64,000 bases of DNA, taken from assembly GCA_050946575.1 (NCBI GenBank), contig JBMNVB010000001.1, positions 124,001-188,000 on the forward strand. Direction: 5' to 3'. The first letter of the stretch is position 1; each line of letters begins with the position of its first letter. The DNA is from JALCRY01 sp050946575 (GTDB taxonomy: Bacteria; Bacillota; Clostridia; Peptostreptococcales; Anaerovoracaceae). Under the pieces are notes generated by a model. That model worked only from the letters and a program-made list of their open reading frames with translations, did not search any database and was not told the origin of the DNA. Of the stretch, positions 34,772 through 43,245 are shown piece after piece. The translations under genes and the position numbers were made by a program.

Positions 34772-34870
34772 CTACATAAGCCAGGAAAATACGAAAACCG
34801 TGAATGTGAGTCCCACGACTATCGCGAGGATCACAGCCATGACCCTGACCCATTTTGTCTTTGTGTTCAT
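34772..34870 (-). CDS. Small single-helix membrane protein (32 aa)
   Basis: This short frame starts MNTKTKWVRVMAVILAIVVG and ends in a Ser-Trp-Leu-Met tail. A basic N-terminus is followed by one strongly hydrophobic helix of about 20 residues, so it should insert with the N-terminus inside. It has its own AAGGT ribosome site about 6 bases ahead and is packed 8 bases after the DUF1934 gene and 9 bases before the AEC transporter gene, which supports real translation. It resembles the very small DUF4044-like membrane peptides of Firmicutes in layout, but I cannot confirm that family. It may accompany the transporter. Confidence 0.6.
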   Translation of the reverse strand: MNTKTKWVRVMAVILAIVVGLTFTVFVFSWLM

Positions 34871-34878
34871 ATATTACC

Positions 34879-35310
34879 TTACACTTTCTGAACTTCTATC
34901 TTCAGTCTGCTGCGGCCTTCCGACAGGCCCTTCAGACTAATACTGTAATCTATGTCGACGCCGCCCGTGCCGTCAGCCGTGACGGTGTTCTTGAGGTCGT
35001 TCGTGAGGACTTCCATCTCGACGGGTCCGTAAGGAGTGTCGTAATAACCTTCGTAGCGCTTCCCGGATTCGAAGTGTATCTCCGTATCAATGCCGACAGC
35101 GCTGCCCTTTCTGGTCATGCGTACTCCGTCGTCATCGAGCTGCAGTCTTGTCTTGCAGTCCTCGAGTCCCGTGAAATCGCTCTCGTCATAAGTGATGAAC
35201 AGCGAGTCGCCGTGCTTGTACAGCTTCCCGTCCGTGATCAGCTCCAGCTGATTCTCCTCCCGGTCATCATATATATGATATCCCGATATCTTCAGCTTAA
35301 CGTCCTTCAT
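34879..35310 (-). CDS. DUF1934 family protein (YwiB-like beta-barrel)
   Basis: This 143-residue protein fits DUF1934, a lipocalin-like small beta-barrel of unknown role. Characteristic features are LELITDGKLYKHGDSLFITYDESDFTG, the middle VRMTRKGSA, and YDTPYGPVEMEVLT. Its start overlaps the hslO stop (ATGA), so translation is coupled. The cytoplasmic location is inferred from the lack of a signal peptide. No enzymatic motif is visible. Confidence 0.85.
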   Translation of the reverse strand: MKDVKLKISGYHIYDDREENQLELITDGKLYKHGDSLFITYDESDFTGLEDCKTRLQLDDDGVRMTRKGSAVGIDTEIHFESGKRYEGYYDTPYGPVEMEVLTNDLKNTVTADGTGGVDIDYSISLKGLSEGRSRLKIEVQKV

Positions 35311-36239
35311 TTTCTTCCCTTCTTCCCCGCTTCCGTGCGAAGCGACTCCAACTCCCCCTTATCAAAATGATACACCGCATTGCAGAATCTGCAAGACAAT
35401 TCTGCTCCGCCGTCTTCATCTATCAGCTGCGTCAATGTATCTTCGCCGAGCGCTATCAGCGCCCGTTCTATGCGTTCGCGCGAACAGTCGCATTCGAGCT
35501 TTATGTCGCGCATTTCCACCGTGGACACCGAATATTCGTCCGAAAGCCCGCCGAATATTTCATCTTTCATTTCCTCCAGCACGGCGTCGCCGCCCCCGGC
35601 ACCGGCCTTCAGCATTGCTTTTTCGACTGACGTCGTTATCGGGTCGGCATTTTTCAGCAGTTCCTCAAGCTCATCTATGCAGTGATCTTCCGCGCCGGGC
35701 ATCATCTGTATGAACATCCCGCCGGCCGCGCGCGCCGTCATGTCGCGCGTCACCTTCACGCCGAGCGCTATCGAGGTGTTCCGCTGCTCGGATATATAGT
35801 AGTAGGCAGTCAGGTCTTCAGCGATCTCTCCGGAGACCAGCGAGATCGTCCCGCTGTACGGTTCTTTAAGACCGATATCGCGCACGACGGAAAGTTCTCC
35901 GTTCCCGATCAGCCCGCCGACATCGAGTTTTCCGTCTTCGCGCTGCGGAAGGTCCGCCGACGGATTTTCAATATATCCCTTTATGCGCCCGTCGCCGTAT
36001 CCGCACGCCGTGATGCTTCCCGCGGGTCCGTCGCCCCTGAACATGACAGTCAGTCTGTCCTCGGGCTCCTTCAGCTGGATGCTCATGAGCCCCGCGCCGG
36101 TCAGGGCGCGGCCGAGCGCCGCCGTCGCCGTCGGTGACGTATGATGGATCTTCATCGCCTCGTTAACAATGTCGGTCGTGACTGTGAGATATACGCGGAA
36201 CGATCCGGATCTGTCTATACCGATAAGTGCTCTGCTCAT
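35307..36239 (-). CDS. hslO: Redox-regulated chaperone Hsp33
   Basis: This 310-residue holdase is activated by oxidation. The core domain (1-230) shows GRALTGAGLMS, FRGDGPAGSI and GYIENPSADLP; the C-terminal redox switch has the four zinc cysteines C250-x-C252 and C283-x-x-C286 (CDC and CRFC). All are present, so it should be functional. It heads the operon with DUF1934, the small membrane ORF and the AEC transporter, with a promoter at 36290-36318. In an anaerobe it pairs logically with the nearby flavodiiron protein in oxidative defence. Confidence 0.96.
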   Translation of the reverse strand: MSRALIGIDRSGSFRVYLTVTTDIVNEAMKIHHTSPTATAALGRALTGAGLMSIQLKEPEDRLTVMFRGDGPAGSITACGYGDGRIKGYIENPSADLPQREDGKLDVGGLIGNGELSVVRDIGLKEPYSGTISLVSGEIAEDLTAYYYISEQRNTSIALGVKVTRDMTARAAGGMFIQMMPGAEDHCIDELEELLKNADPITTSVEKAMLKAGAGGGDAVLEEMKDEIFGGLSDEYSVSTVEMRDIKLECDCSRERIERALIALGEDTLTQLIDEDGGAELSCRFCNAVYHFDKGELESLRTEAGKKGRK

Positions 36240-36289
36240 TTGCCTGCCCGCCGCATGTCCGCGGCCCTTTCCTTACTATTGTAATGTAT

Positions 36290-36318
36290 ATATTAACAAA
36301 AATCGGGATAATAAACAA
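36290..36318 (-). promoter_or_regulatory. Promoter of the hslO operon
   Basis: Minus strand: -35 TTGTTT (36318-36313), 17-base spacer, -10 TAATAT (36295-36290). Confidence 0.55.
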
Positions 36319-36380
36319 TCAGCGCGGAGACGGGCCGGAGGAAGTTTTTCAGCGCTCTGATTTTCGCCGATGACGGACAG

Positions 36381-36411
36381 AAAAACCGGCGGGCGGATAT
36401 CCGCTCGCCGG
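36381..36411 (-). terminator. Terminator of the CnaB surface protein gene
   Basis: Minus strand: CCGGCGAGCGG/CCGCCCGCCGG (11 bp, one mismatch, 4-base loop) followed by TTTTTCTG, 18 bases after the stop. Confidence 0.85.
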
Positions 36412-36429
36412 AATATTCAGCTGTCTGCT

Positions 36430-39400
36430 TTATTTATTGTCCTGCGCCTGTTCTCTGCGGCGTTTTCTTGAAGCCGCGAGCGCGATGCCTGCTGCCAGAG
36501 CCGCACCGCCTGCTGTCAGCGCGAACATGGACATATCGAAATCGTCTCCTGTCTGCGGAGCGTCGGACACTACCGTTACAGGCGAATCAGTTACAGGCGA
36601 ATCATTGCTGCTGCTTTCCCCGCCCGAATCCTCCGGGCTGTTCGGACTGTCATTCGGTGTCGTGACCGGAGTCTCTTCCGGATAGTTGGTCACGATGAAT
36701 CCGCCGTTTCCGTCTTCCCGGACTTCGTATGTGAATTCGCTCGTTTCTTCAGTCACGCTGTATTCGATGACCTTTCCGTCCCTGTCGTACTTGTCAAGAT
36801 CGTCGAAGCTGCCCTTCCAGCTGTTTTCCTCTGTGAGGACAAGTTTCTGATCTGTCTTCTCACCGTTTTTGACAAGAACGATCACCGCTTCTTCTCCGCT
36901 TGCTCCGTCGGCCCACTTCTTCTCGACAGGGATGCTGACTTTCTCGTCGCTCTGTTCGTTCGTGACCGTGAAGCCCTTCGTGATGTCCGTATCACTGTTC
37001 CTGACGATCACAGCGTGATAATTGCTGTTCGTTTCTTCAACAGTGTATTCATACTCGTGGCCGTCACTCGCGTACTTGTCGAGGTTCCCGAACGTGTGCT
37101 TCCAGTTGTTTTCATCAGTCAGATCGATGCTGCCGATCTTTTCACCGTCCTGCTTCAGGATGACCGTGGCGCTTTCGCCCGTCACTCCGTCTGCCCATTT
37201 CTTTTCGACCGGGATGCTGATTTTCTCATCGCTCTTATCGTTCGTGATGACGTATCCGTCACCTGACTTCTCGACTGTCGCCTTATAGTTCTTGTTCGTT
37301 TCTTCGACCGTGTATTCATACTCGTGGCCGTCATTCGCATACTTGTCGAGGTTTTCGAACGTATGCTTCCAGCTGCTTTCAGCAGTCAGGTCGACGCTGT
37401 CGATCTCTCTGCCGTCCTGCTTCAGGACGACTGCCGCGCTTTCGCCTGACACTCCTTCAGCCCACTTCTTCTCGACAGGGATATTGATCTTCGCGGAATC
37501 CGGGCTGTTCGTGACCTTGAAGTTTTTCACGACCGCGCCGTTTTCGACAGTATCCGCGTCTGTGATGATCTTCACGTCGAAGTGATGCGTTCCGTCGCTG
37601 ACCTCACTCACGCTGTAAATGTATTCAGTTCCGTTCCCGTCGACAGCCGGGAGATCTTTCTCCAGGACCGTCCATACGCCGGTGTCATTGACAGGTTTGG
37701 AAAGCACAACAGATTTCACGTCTTCAGGGGTGCCGTTTTCACCTGCCTTTCGCTGGATCTTGAACTCTACCGAAGCAGGTCTGTTCTCCGCGCTGATGCC
37801 GCTCCAGGTTTTCAAGATCCTGAGGCTTACGTCCCTGCGGGAATTGCTGATCTCCGGGATATCTCCGGCCGCGTATTTCACTTCGGCCTTTAAGTTTCCG
37901 CTGCTGTCCTTCCCGACTGTCACTTCGGCTTCATGCGTGGAAACCGTATCGCAGTTCCATTCCGCGCTGTCCGCATCATCCGCGCAGCCGATCTCTTTGA
38001 TGTAATATTTCGAGCTCGACTCTGCCCCCGTCGTCACCTCCGGGAATACGACATTACCCGCCTCGTCGTTCGTCGCCGTCATCGGGATATTGCCGCTTTC
38101 GCTGAGCGTCAGCGTACCGTCAGACTTCAGATAGTACATGTTTCCGTCGGCATCGAAAAGTCCGAATACAAATTCCCCGTTCCTGAATTTGCTGTTGTCG
38201 GACGTGGTCTTCTTCGCCTTCAGCTGCCACTTAGCCGCTTCGCCCTTTACGTTGGAGAAAATGGCATTCGTGACCGGCGTCCATGTACTGCCGCCGTCAA
38301 CGCTCTTTTCATATACCGGCGTCGCCGTAAGCTTCGTCCCGTCCGCCTTTACTGTGACCGTGACGCGGTAAACGGAGTCGTCGTAAGTGATGCTTCCGTC
38401 CGTTCCGGCGGTCTCGGCGATATAGTAGACGTGCTCGCCCGCGTCGCTGTAATTGTAATCGATTCTTCTGAACGAGATATTTCCGTTTTCGTCGTTCTTC
38501 TTCGTCTCGATCGTATTTCCGTCATCGTCTTTCAGCGTGAAGCTGAAATCATCTCCGCTGAGCGAAGCGCCCGTCATCGTCTTCGACACGCTGAGATCCA
38601 CATACGCGCTTCCGATCTTCGTGTTCGTTATAGAAAGATCATCCGAACCGAGGACCAGTGCCTGATCCTTCGACGTGTGGTCTCCGACATATCCGTCCTG
38701 TCCCGAGGACTCATAGACGGAATATGTGATCTCCTCGCCGTTCGTGTCGTACTTCGGCAGGTCTTTCCACTCCGCCGTCCAGCTTCCGGACTCGCCGTTC
38801 TGATCGGCATCGCCGTCAAGAGTGATATTCGCTCCGGCGTCTTTTCCGTTCGCGAGAAGCGTGAATGTCACTTTCGCGTTTTCGGGGGCATCAATGCTGT
38901 CACCGCTGTTATTCTTCCACGACTTATTCACTTTGAGCGATGTCGTGTCAGTGAGCGTGTTCGCGATCGTGCCGCCGTCCGCGGCCGATCCGCTGCCGCT
39001 GCCGTAATCGGCGGCGTACTTATAGTCTTCAGGAATCTCTTCCTTTACTGAGTAGCTGATGAGCTTATGTGAATCATCGTATTTCCTGAGACCGCTGAAC
39101 GTGACTGTCCATGTGTCGCCTTCTCCCGAAACGACCGCCGCAGCGTCCTTCTCTTCAACGCCGTTCGCGTAAAGTGTCACCCACTTCGCGAAATCGCTCT
39201 GCGAAGGGCGGAGATTTTCGGCATTGCTGCCGTCTTTCCATACCTTCTTTACAGTGATCTCAGTACGCTCGAGCGCTGTTTCGGAATTCTTGATAGTCCC
39301 GCCGTTCGCTGCTTCATCAGTTCCGGAGATCTTATATACGTCCCTGTACGTCTCGGGGATCTCCTCTTTGACCGTATATTTGTCCGCACTGCCCGGCAGT

Positions 39401-41391
39401 CCTGTCCACGTTACCGTATATGTGTTATTGCCGTTGTCTTTTACTGTCAGTCTGCCCTCGTACTCATCTGTGACGTCTTCGCCGTCGCAGTAGAGGCGCA
39501 GCCATTTTTTGAACGCGCTCGCCGACGGTCTGTTGCCGTCCGCTCCGCTCTCATCGTCCCAGGCCTTTGTGACCGAAACGTCCGATGTCCTTGAAGTCCC
39601 GCCGATAAGGTTCTGCGTCCATGTTCCGTTGACCGGATTGTTCGCCACATAAAGGTCGGCTTCGTAATCGGCGCCCGGCTCCTTCAGCTGGATGCTCTTA
39701 TCCTTTCCGATCAGGATATTGTAGATCGCTTCAACGTCTTTCCAGCCCCAGACAGGCTCCCACTTGTAGATTTCACTGACGTGGTCCTTTACCTGATCAA
39801 ACGTAAGCGGATTTCCGTTTTCGTCCGTGTCAGTGTAGTACCAGATCGCGCACTGAGTCGCGACCTCGAACGCGAAATCTTTTCTGTTCCCTATTAATAA
39901 CTTGAAATCATATTTCTCTCTGATCCCCGCGGCGTCGCTGCCATATCCGTTATACAGCACTCTTTTTACGTTCGCGAGTTTTTCTTTGTCGTCCTTCGCG
40001 TTATTCTTTACAGGGTTTTTCGTTGTCAGACCCGTGTACTTGTCCAGTTCTTTCGCACTGACGCTGGCGAGCTTTCCGAACTCGTTCTCGTACAGCTTCT
40101 TCATTACAGTATTGCTCTGCGTGCTGAGGTTGAAATAGTAGTTCACGCAGTACACGACCTTCCCGTCAATGACTATTTTATCGCCGTTCCCGAGCAGAGT
40201 TATATCTTCTAATCCCGGAGTGTATTTCCCTTCCGGCTCGCGTATCCCGTCCTCGCTTCCGCTGCTCTTTTCGGCAACTGTCATCGATACCCTGACCGGG
40301 CCGAGCTTCAGCGAAGTGTCTCCGCTGATATTATCGACGAGGTAAAACGAACCTTCATACGTGCCGGCTTCGAGTCCTTCCTTCGGCTGCACAGAAACGG
40401 AACCGTCTCTTCCGGAAGCGATGTTCTGTGCGCCGGACACGTCGACAGTGAAATATTTGCTGAATTCTTCATAACCCTCGGCTGTTTCGTCGACCTCGAA
40501 GCTCAGCGTCCCTGCGCCTGTGTTCGAGACAGTGAGCGTCTTCGAGATGCCGTCCGCGTCGTAGCCCTCTGTCAGGCCGCTGAACGATACCGAATCGCTG
40601 CTGAGTTTTGCGGCCCAGGCCGTCTGATCGTATGCGGGGATATCGAGCGAATCGATCCCGCCTATCTTCGTGCCGTCAGTCGATGTGTAAAGCACGTAGA
40701 TCTTTTTAGCTGATGTCGGATCGCTTCCGAGAGAAACGTCCGTCGTTTTTGTGACATCAGCCGTCTCCGATACTCCCGCGGCACTCAGCAGTTCCGAAGC
40801 GGAAGGTGCCGCTTCGCCCGCGCCCTTTACGATATAGTGGAGCGTGCCGCTTACACTCGGAGTGACCGCGAGAGCCACGCTGTCCGCGCTGCTTCTCGAC
40901 GCCTTCACGCCGACTGAACCTGCCTGCGACGACTCGCCCGCTGCCGAGAAGCCCGAGCTGTACGCCGGCAGACTGATCTTCGTCACGTCATAATATGTTT
41001 TTTCACTTTCGGGATACTGCTGGAACATGAGGTATACGTCCTTCGCAGCTGATGAGCTGACGCTGACGTCTGTGCTTCCCGATGTCGAACCCGCGGCGTC
41101 ATCATCCGAAAATTTCTGATCCGCCGAAACCATTTCCTGACTGGTCGGCATTGATGAGCCCGCGTCCTTCACCATGTAGTAGACGCGTCCTGCGCTCTCC
41201 GATGACTGATACTTCAGATTCACCGCCGACGCGGAAGACCATTCCACGGTATATTCAACAGTGTTCGATCCCGCCGCGCTGACCGTTCCGTCCGCGGCAC
41301 CCGCCGGGAAGCCGGCCATCGTCGGGCACATACCCACGAGCAGCAGTACGCTCATGATGATCATGCCGATTCTTGTCCTGACTGTATACAT
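36430..41391 (-). CDS. Large thioester/CnaB-repeat cell-wall surface protein
   Basis: This 1653-residue adhesin-like protein starts at 41391 (MYTVRTRIGM, AGGAG 7 bases ahead) with a signal peptide ending near AGFPAGA. A thioester domain (about 39640-40230) has the reactive cysteine in YCVNYY and the partner glutamine in VATQCAIW; such domains bind host surfaces covalently. Then come three CnaB domains, two FctA/Spy0128-like pilin isopeptide domains (38250-38610, 37840-38235) and four more CnaB domains, the last three nearly repeated (PVEKKWA, WKHTF, HEYEYTVEETN). It ends with a Pro/Ser linker, an APQTG sorting motif, a hydrophobic helix and RKRRREQAQ. A c-di-GMP-type riboswitch precedes it. 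Confidence 0.93.
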   Translation of the reverse strand: MYTVRTRIGMIIMSVLLLVGMCPTMAGFPAGAADGTVSAAGSNTVEYTVEWSSASAVNLKYQSSESAGRVYYMVKDAGSSMPTSQEMVSADQKFSDDDAAGSTSGSTDVSVSSSAAKDVYLMFQQYPESEKTYYDVTKISLPAYSSGFSAAGESSQAGSVGVKASRSSADSVALAVTPSVSGTLHYIVKGAGEAAPSASELLSAAGVSETADVTKTTDVSLGSDPTSAKKIYVLYTSTDGTKIGGIDSLDIPAYDQTAWAAKLSSDSVSFSGLTEGYDADGISKTLTVSNTGAGTLSFEVDETAEGYEEFSKYFTVDVSGAQNIASGRDGSVSVQPKEGLEAGTYEGSFYLVDNISGDTSLKLGPVRVSMTVAEKSSGSEDGIREPEGKYTPGLEDITLLGNGDKIVIDGKVVYCVNYYFNLSTQSNTVMKKLYENEFGKLASVSAKELDKYTGLTTKNPVKNNAKDDKEKLANVKRVLYNGYGSDAAGIREKYDFKLLIGNRKDFAFEVATQCAIWYYTDTDENGNPLTFDQVKDHVSEIYKWEPVWGWKDVEAIYNILIGKDKSIQLKEPGADYEADLYVANNPVNGTWTQNLIGGTSRTSDVSVTKAWDDESGADGNRPSASAFKKWLRLYCDGEDVTDEYEGRLTVKDNGNNTYTVTWTGLPGSADKYTVKEEIPETYRDVYKISGTDEAANGGTIKNSETALERTEITVKKVWKDGSNAENLRPSQSDFAKWVTLYANGVEEKDAAAVVSGEGDTWTVTFSGLRKYDDSHKLISYSVKEEIPEDYKYAADYGSGSGSAADGGTIANTLTDTTSLKVNKSWKNNSGDSIDAPENAKVTFTLLANGKDAGANITLDGDADQNGESGSWTAEWKDLPKYDTNGEEITYSVYESSGQDGYVGDHTSKDQALVLGSDDLSITNTKIGSAYVDLSVSKTMTGASLSGDDFSFTLKDDDGNTIETKKNDENGNISFRRIDYNYSDAGEHVYYIAETAGTDGSITYDDSVYRVTVTVKADGTKLTATPVYEKSVDGGSTWTPVTNAIFSNVKGEAAKWQLKAKKTTSDNSKFRNGEFVFGLFDADGNMYYLKSDGTLTLSESGNIPMTATNDEAGNVVFPEVTTGAESSSKYYIKEIGCADDADSAEWNCDTVSTHEAEVTVGKDSSGNLKAEVKYAAGDIPEISNSRRDVSLRILKTWSGISAENRPASVEFKIQRKAGENGTPEDVKSVVLSKPVNDTGVWTVLEKDLPAVDGNGTEYIYSVSEVSDGTHHFDVKIITDADTVENGAVVKNFKVTNSPDSAKINIPVEKKWAEGVSGESAAVVLKQDGREIDSVDLTAESSWKHTFENLDKYANDGHEYEYTVEETNKNYKATVEKSGDGYVITNDKSDEKISIPVEKKWADGVTGESATVILKQDGEKIGSIDLTDENNWKHTFGNLDKYASDGHEYEYTVEETNSNYHAVIVRNSDTDITKGFTVTNEQSDEKVSIPVEKKWADGASGEEAVIVLVKNGEKTDQKLVLTEENSWKGSFDDLDKYDRDGKVIEYSVTEETSEFTYEVREDGNGGFIVTNYPEETPVTTPNDSPNSPEDSGGESSSNDSPVTDSPVTVVSDAPQTGDDFDMSMFALTAGGAALAAGIALAASRKRRREQAQDNK

Positions 41392-41432
41392 TTCTCTTCT
41401 CCTGTCAGATATACTTCGTTCTGCCAATAACT

Positions 41433-41466
41433 TAAAAAAGCTGCCCTTTACTTGTAAAAGGCAGCT
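41433..41466 (-). terminator. Leader terminator between riboswitch and surface-protein start
   Basis: Minus strand: 13-bp stem AGCTGCCTTTTAC/GTAAAGGGCAGCT (one G-U pair) at 41466-41439, followed by six T. It lies after the aptamer and before the ribosome site, so it must be bypassed for expression, as expected of a riboswitch expression platform. Confidence 0.85.
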
Positions 41467-41499
41467 GGCTGTCTGAGAGGATATGTATCGCATGTCAAA

Positions 41500-41575
41500 A
41501 AGACACTAGTATTCGATGTTCAATAACCCCAAAGACCCTTTAGCTTTGCGTCACCGGATCACTCCGGCTTTGCTT
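41500..41575 (-). ncRNA. Probable c-di-GMP-I (GEMM) riboswitch
   Basis: The minus strand reads AGCAAA, a hairpin GCCGGA-GTGA-TCCGGT with a GNRA loop, GACGCAAA, GCTA, AAGGGTCT, and later ACTAG. This is the order of the GEMM-I 5' half: GCAAA, GNRA-capped P1a, GACGCAAA, then the P1b strand closed by CUAG/ACUAGU. The 3' strand (AATACTAGTG) departs from the usual GGCAGCUAG, so ligand contacts could be altered, as in known GEMM variants. Promoter upstream, terminator downstream and a surface-adhesin target all fit c-di-GMP control in Clostridia. Confidence 0.7.
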
Positions 41576-41641
41576 TTTTCTTAATAATTTTTTAATGTCG
41601 GAACCCCTTATCCGAACATTTTCTTCAGTATCGGGTATATA

Positions 41642-41669
41642 ATTATCATACTCGAGTATACTTTGTCAA
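41642..41669 (-). promoter_or_regulatory. Promoter of the surface-protein gene with palindromic spacer
   Basis: Minus strand: -35 TTGACA (41669-41664), 16-base spacer, -10 GATAAT (41647-41642). The spacer is occupied by the 12-bp palindrome ATACTCGAGTAT, which could be a repressor site. Confidence 0.65.
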
Positions 41670-41773
41670 CAATTTTTTTCAAATATTTTTCCGGGCTTCG
41701 CGCTTGTCTGTTCCGATTTATCAGTTATACTTAATACACGGATATTTTTAAGACTAATTTCAATCTGTCCGGA

Positions 41774-41779
41774 TATAAT
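41774..41779 (+). promoter_or_regulatory. -10 element of the HtrA-like gene
   Basis: TATAAT at 41774-41779, 31 bases before the ATG. The -35 position (AGACTA) is poor, so an activator or another sigma factor may be needed. Confidence 0.45.
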
Positions 41780-41809
41780 TTGATCAAATCAAGAAAGGAT
41801 GATCAATAC

Positions 41810-43159
41810 ATGAGCATTTCCGAAGATAACAACAAAAGGAACGAAAACGAGGAATTCAGCGATTCCTATTTCAGAAATTATGATAATAATGAAAACGACA
41901 GCATCAATGCGGACAGCGAAGTAAGTTCCGGCGCGAATGCTGATTCGGCGGCTCCGAATGAAGAAGTCGACCCGGCTTCCGTCAATCACGGAAGCACCGG
42001 GACGAACAGCGCGAACGAAAGCGGCTTCTTCGGCGGATCGCAGTACGGAAGCTCCGAAAACACCGGTTCCGAAGACAGACCGTTCTTCGGAGGATCCGGG
42101 AAAACATACGGACCGGGGTCCGGATCATTCACGTCTGATGCCGGAAATTCCGGATACACGCGGCAGGATGCCGGCGGGACCGGCGCGGGCGGACAGGGCC
42201 CGAACGGTTTCTATAACAACCGGGATCTCGGCGGCGGAAGCGGATACGGATCCGGCGGATTCGGCGGCAGCGGCGGAAACGGATACGGATCCGGATTCGG
42301 CGGCCCGAACAGCGGACAGCCACGGGACTTCGGCGATATTTACAGGCAGAAGCAAAAGGGCAGCTCGTCATCCTCTACAGTAACGATGACAAAAAGAAAG
42401 GCGATCTCGCTGTTCGTCGCGTGCATGGTCCTTTCCGGCGCCGTAAGTGTGGGCGCCGCGTGGGGATACAGCAATTACTCAACCACAGGAAGTGTGACCG
42501 GTTCCGGAGGCTACACCCTGGAATCTGCGACCGGCAGCGACAAGACTGTCTCGCAGATCGCGTCTCAGAACACCGAATCGGTCGTTGAGATCTCTACTGA
42601 GAGCGTTTCGACGGATTCGTGGGCGCAGCAGTACGTAACTGAGGGCGCAGGCTCCGGCATCATTATCGATTCCGACGGCTACATCATGACGAACTATCAT
42701 GTGATCGAGGGCGCATCGAAGATAACCGTCAGAAACGACAATAACAAAACATATAACGCGGAAGTCGTGGGATACGACGAGGACAACGACATCGCAGTGA
42801 TCAAAATCAGCGCGACAGGGCTGAAGGCAGTGACATACGGCAATTCGGACCAGATAAATGTCGGCGATCTGGCTGTCATTATCGGAAATCCTCTCGGCGA
42901 ACTCGGCGACTCGGTGACAGCAGGCATCATCTCTTCGACGAGCAGGGAGATCACGCTCGATAACGTCACGATGAACCTCATCCAGACGGACGCGTCCGTG
43001 AACCCGGGCAACTCAGGCGGCGGTCTGTTCAACAGCAAGGGACAGCTCATCGGCGTGGTCGTCGCCAAAGCGTCCAGTACAGACGTCGAGGGACTCGGCT
43101 TCGCGATCCCGGTAAACAAGGCCGCGAAGATCGCGACGCAGATCATCAAGAACCAGTAA
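41810..43159 (+). CDS. HtrA-like trypsin-type serine protease without PDZ domain
   Basis: This 449-residue protein has an unusual layout. Residues 1-195 are a hydrophilic, Asn/Ser-rich then Gly-rich cytoplasmic region (GGGSGYGSGGFGG-like), 197-219 a membrane anchor, and 250-449 a chymotrypsin-fold protease facing outward. The catalytic triad is complete: H297 (TNYHVIEG), D327 (DEDNDIAV) and S402 (NPGNSGGGL). HtrA/DegP proteins normally carry one or two PDZ domains after the protease; here the chain stops at AAKIATQIIKNQ, right after the protease domain. It would handle misfolded or surface proteins, perhaps including the adjacent adhesin. The ATG at 41810 is preceded by AAAGGA; a terminator follows. 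Confidence 0.92.
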   Translation: MSISEDNNKRNENEEFSDSYFRNYDNNENDSINADSEVSSGANADSAAPNEEVDPASVNHGSTGTNSANESGFFGGSQYGSSENTGSEDRPFFGGSGKTYGPGSGSFTSDAGNSGYTRQDAGGTGAGGQGPNGFYNNRDLGGGSGYGSGGFGGSGGNGYGSGFGGPNSGQPRDFGDIYRQKQKGSSSSSTVTMTKRKAISLFVACMVLSGAVSVGAAWGYSNYSTTGSVTGSGGYTLESATGSDKTVSQIASQNTESVVEISTESVSTDSWAQQYVTEGAGSGIIIDSDGYIMTNYHVIEGASKITVRNDNNKTYNAEVVGYDEDNDIAVIKISATGLKAVTYGNSDQINVGDLAVIIGNPLGELGDSVTAGIISSTSREITLDNVTMNLIQTDASVNPGNSGGGLFNSKGQLIGVVVAKASSTDVEGLGFAIPVNKAAKIATQIIKNQ

Positions 43160-43205
43160 CAATCCGCGCAGAAAGCGCTTTACATAGAAAACAACCCTTA
43201 TATCT

Positions 43206-43233
43206 GAAAAGCAGGCCGCATGGCCTGCTTTTC
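43206..43233. terminator. Bidirectional terminator between htrA-like and gntR genes
   Basis: GAAAAGCAGGCC/GGCCTGCTTTTC, a 12-bp perfect stem with a 4-base loop, with T-rich sequence inside the arms on both strands. Confidence 0.85.
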
Positions 43234-43245
43234 ACTTTCGTCCTT

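Noticed and set aside
41500..41575. Simple attenuator without ligand-binding domain
   Set aside because: The GCAAA, GNRA-loop hairpin and GACGCAAA order matches GEMM-I too well for a generic hairpin leader.
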